From: an uncultured Actinomycetes bacterium
GTDB lineage: Bacteria > Actinomycetota > Acidimicrobiia > IMCC26256 > PALSA-555
Direction: 5' to 3'
DNA length: 5,311 bases
NCBI GenBank assembly: GCA_937927875.1
Contig: CALEYV010000030.1
Location: 1-5,311 of the forward strand
Below are positions 4,389 through 5,311 of the stretch, piece after piece. Position numbers and translations under genes: made by a program. The stretch's first letter is position 1. The number at the start of each line of letters is the position of its first letter. The notes beneath the pieces are model-generated. The model had not been told where the DNA came from. It was given only the letters and a program-made list of their open reading frames with translations, and did no database searches.

Positions 4389-5311
4389 GCGACCTCACCG
4401 GCGTCATCCTCTTCCTTGGCGTGACGCTCTACGCCGTGTTCGGTGGCGCCGACTTCGGCGCCGGGTTCTGGGACCTCACGGCGGGGGGCGTCGACCGGGG
4501 CAGTCGCCCCCGCGGGCTCATCGACGCCGCCCTCGGCGCGGTGTGGGAGGCCAACCACGTGTGGCTGATCTTCTGCCTCGTGGTGCTGTGGACCGGGTTC
4601 CCGGGTGCGTTCGCGTCGATCGTCGAGACGCTGTACGTCCCCCTCACCGTCGCCGCGCTCGGCATCGTGGTCCGGGGGGCCGGATTCGCGTTCGGGAAGG
4701 TGTCCGAGACCCTGACCCAGCAGCGGCTCTACGGCCTGGCGTTCGCGGGCTCCTCGCTCGTCACGCCGTTCTTCCTCGGCGCCGTTGCGGGCGGCATCGC
4801 GTCGGGCCGGGTGCCGTCGAACGCGGCGGGAGACTCGATCGGCAGCTGGGTGAACCCCACCTCGATGCTCGGCGGGACGCTCGCCATCATCGTGTGCGCC
4901 TACCTGGCGGCGGTGTTCCTCGTCGCGGAGGCGAACCGCCGAGGCCTGCCCGACCTCGAGCGCTACTTCCGCGCCCGGGCCGTGGGCGCGGGGGTCGTCA
5001 CGGGCGTGGTGTCGCTGGCCGGGATCTGGGTGCTGCGCGACGACGCGCCCCGCCTTTTTCACCACCTGATCGGGGTCGCCGTGCCGCTCGTCGTCATCTC
5101 GATCCTCGCCGGTCTCGGCGCGCTGGTCGTGCTGCGGCGCGGCGCCCCCCGGGCCGGGCGGCCCCTCGCCGCGGCCGCGGTCGCGGCGGTGATCGGCGGC
5201 TGGGGCGTCGCGCAGTACCCGTTCCTCCTCGGCACCCACCTCTCGCTCGCCGCCGCCGCGGCCCCCGACGCCACCCTGCGGGTGGTGGTGGGCGTGTTCC
5301 TGGCCGCGCTG
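4385..5311 (+). CDS. cydB: Cytochrome bd-type quinol oxidase subunit II (CydB), 3' end missing
   Basis: Subunit II, the heme-free structural partner of CydA. The first 309 residues are present, and family members are usually about 330-380 residues, so only the last membrane segment or so should be missing. Visible family features are GGADFGAGFWDL (20-31), WEANHVWL (54-61, the counterpart of the E. coli WDGNQVWL stretch), and VVRGAGF (95-101) with Arg97 matching a conserved FRPVGF arginine. About eight hydrophobic helices can be traced, including residues 6-22, 59-78, 82-103, 113-135 and 157-180, and the sequence ends within another. The GTG start overlaps the cydA TGA as GTGA, so translation is probably coupled and the two subunits made in equal amounts. 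Codon use matches cydA. Whether cydCD assembly genes follow cannot be seen. Confidence 0.94.
   Translation, partial: MSDLTGVILFLGVTLYAVFGGADFGAGFWDLTAGGVDRGSRPRGLIDAALGAVWEANHVWLIFCLVVLWTGFPGAFASIVETLYVPLTVAALGIVVRGAGFAFGKVSETLTQQRLYGLAFAGSSLVTPFFLGAVAGGIASGRVPSNAAGDSIGSWVNPTSMLGGTLAIIVCAYLAAVFLVAEANRRGLPDLERYFRARAVGAGVVTGVVSLAGIWVLRDDAPRLFHHLIGVAVPLVVISILAGLGALVVLRRGAPRAGRPLAAAAVAAVIGGWGVAQYPFLLGTHLSLAAAAAPDATLRVVVGVFLAAL

Noticed and set aside
4157..5239. Long 360-codon open frame on the minus strand opposite cydA/cydB
   Set aside because: It has the same charged low-complexity composition, antisense to well-supported cydAB, with no start signal or domain.
1..5311. CRISPR arrays, tRNA or rRNA genes, tandem repeats
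   Set aside because: No regularly spaced direct repeats, no cloverleaf with a CCA end, and no rRNA signature was seen on either strand by eye.

Overview
The window looks like chromosomal DNA of a high-GC Actinomycetota-type bacterium. The evidence is the GC-rich third codon positions from about 1,500 onward, frequent GTG starts, a lipoprotein muralidase whose C-terminal signature (SPWGxC) resembles secreted actinobacterial enzymes, and TANNNT-type promoter elements placed exactly where leaderless transcripts would begin. A deep branch such as Acidimicrobiia or Thermoleophilia would fit the divergent cytochrome bd oxidase, but that placement is inference.

Layout, left to right. (1) 1-532 is the C-terminal half of an IS1595-family (ISXO2-like) DDE transposase, cut by the window edge. 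It is followed after 10 nt by a 39-residue, very acidic small ORF (543-662). (2) Converging on it with a 7-nt gap is a minus-strand gene (670-1290) for an unrecognised protein with three membrane segments and a cytoplasmic alpha-helical tail. These first 1.3 kb are visibly less GC-rich than the rest and look like accessory or transferred DNA. (3) 1291-1538 is a 248-bp divergent control region with a striking cluster of TGTGA/TCACA half-sites (1336-1360) and a strong hairpin in the leader of the next gene. (4) 1539-2000 encodes a minimal secreted lipoprotein of the SLT/lysozyme fold. (5) 2112-2741, minus strand, is an AlkB-type 2-oxoglutarate/Fe(II) dioxygenase, probably a DNA or RNA alkylation-repair enzyme. 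(6) 2979-5311 is cydA-cydB, a cytochrome bd-type quinol oxidase operon with a 4-nt start/stop overlap; cydB runs off the right edge.

Functionally the window joins a mobile-element remnant to housekeeping or stress genes: cell-wall turnover, alkylation repair and high-affinity oxygen reduction. Apart from cydA/cydB, I see no evidence that neighbouring genes form one pathway. I did not find a convincing undescribed multi-gene system. The items most worth a second look are the small acidic ORF behind the transposase, the three-half-site operator, the repeated TANNNT-N6/7-start geometry, and the substitutions in the divergent CydA.
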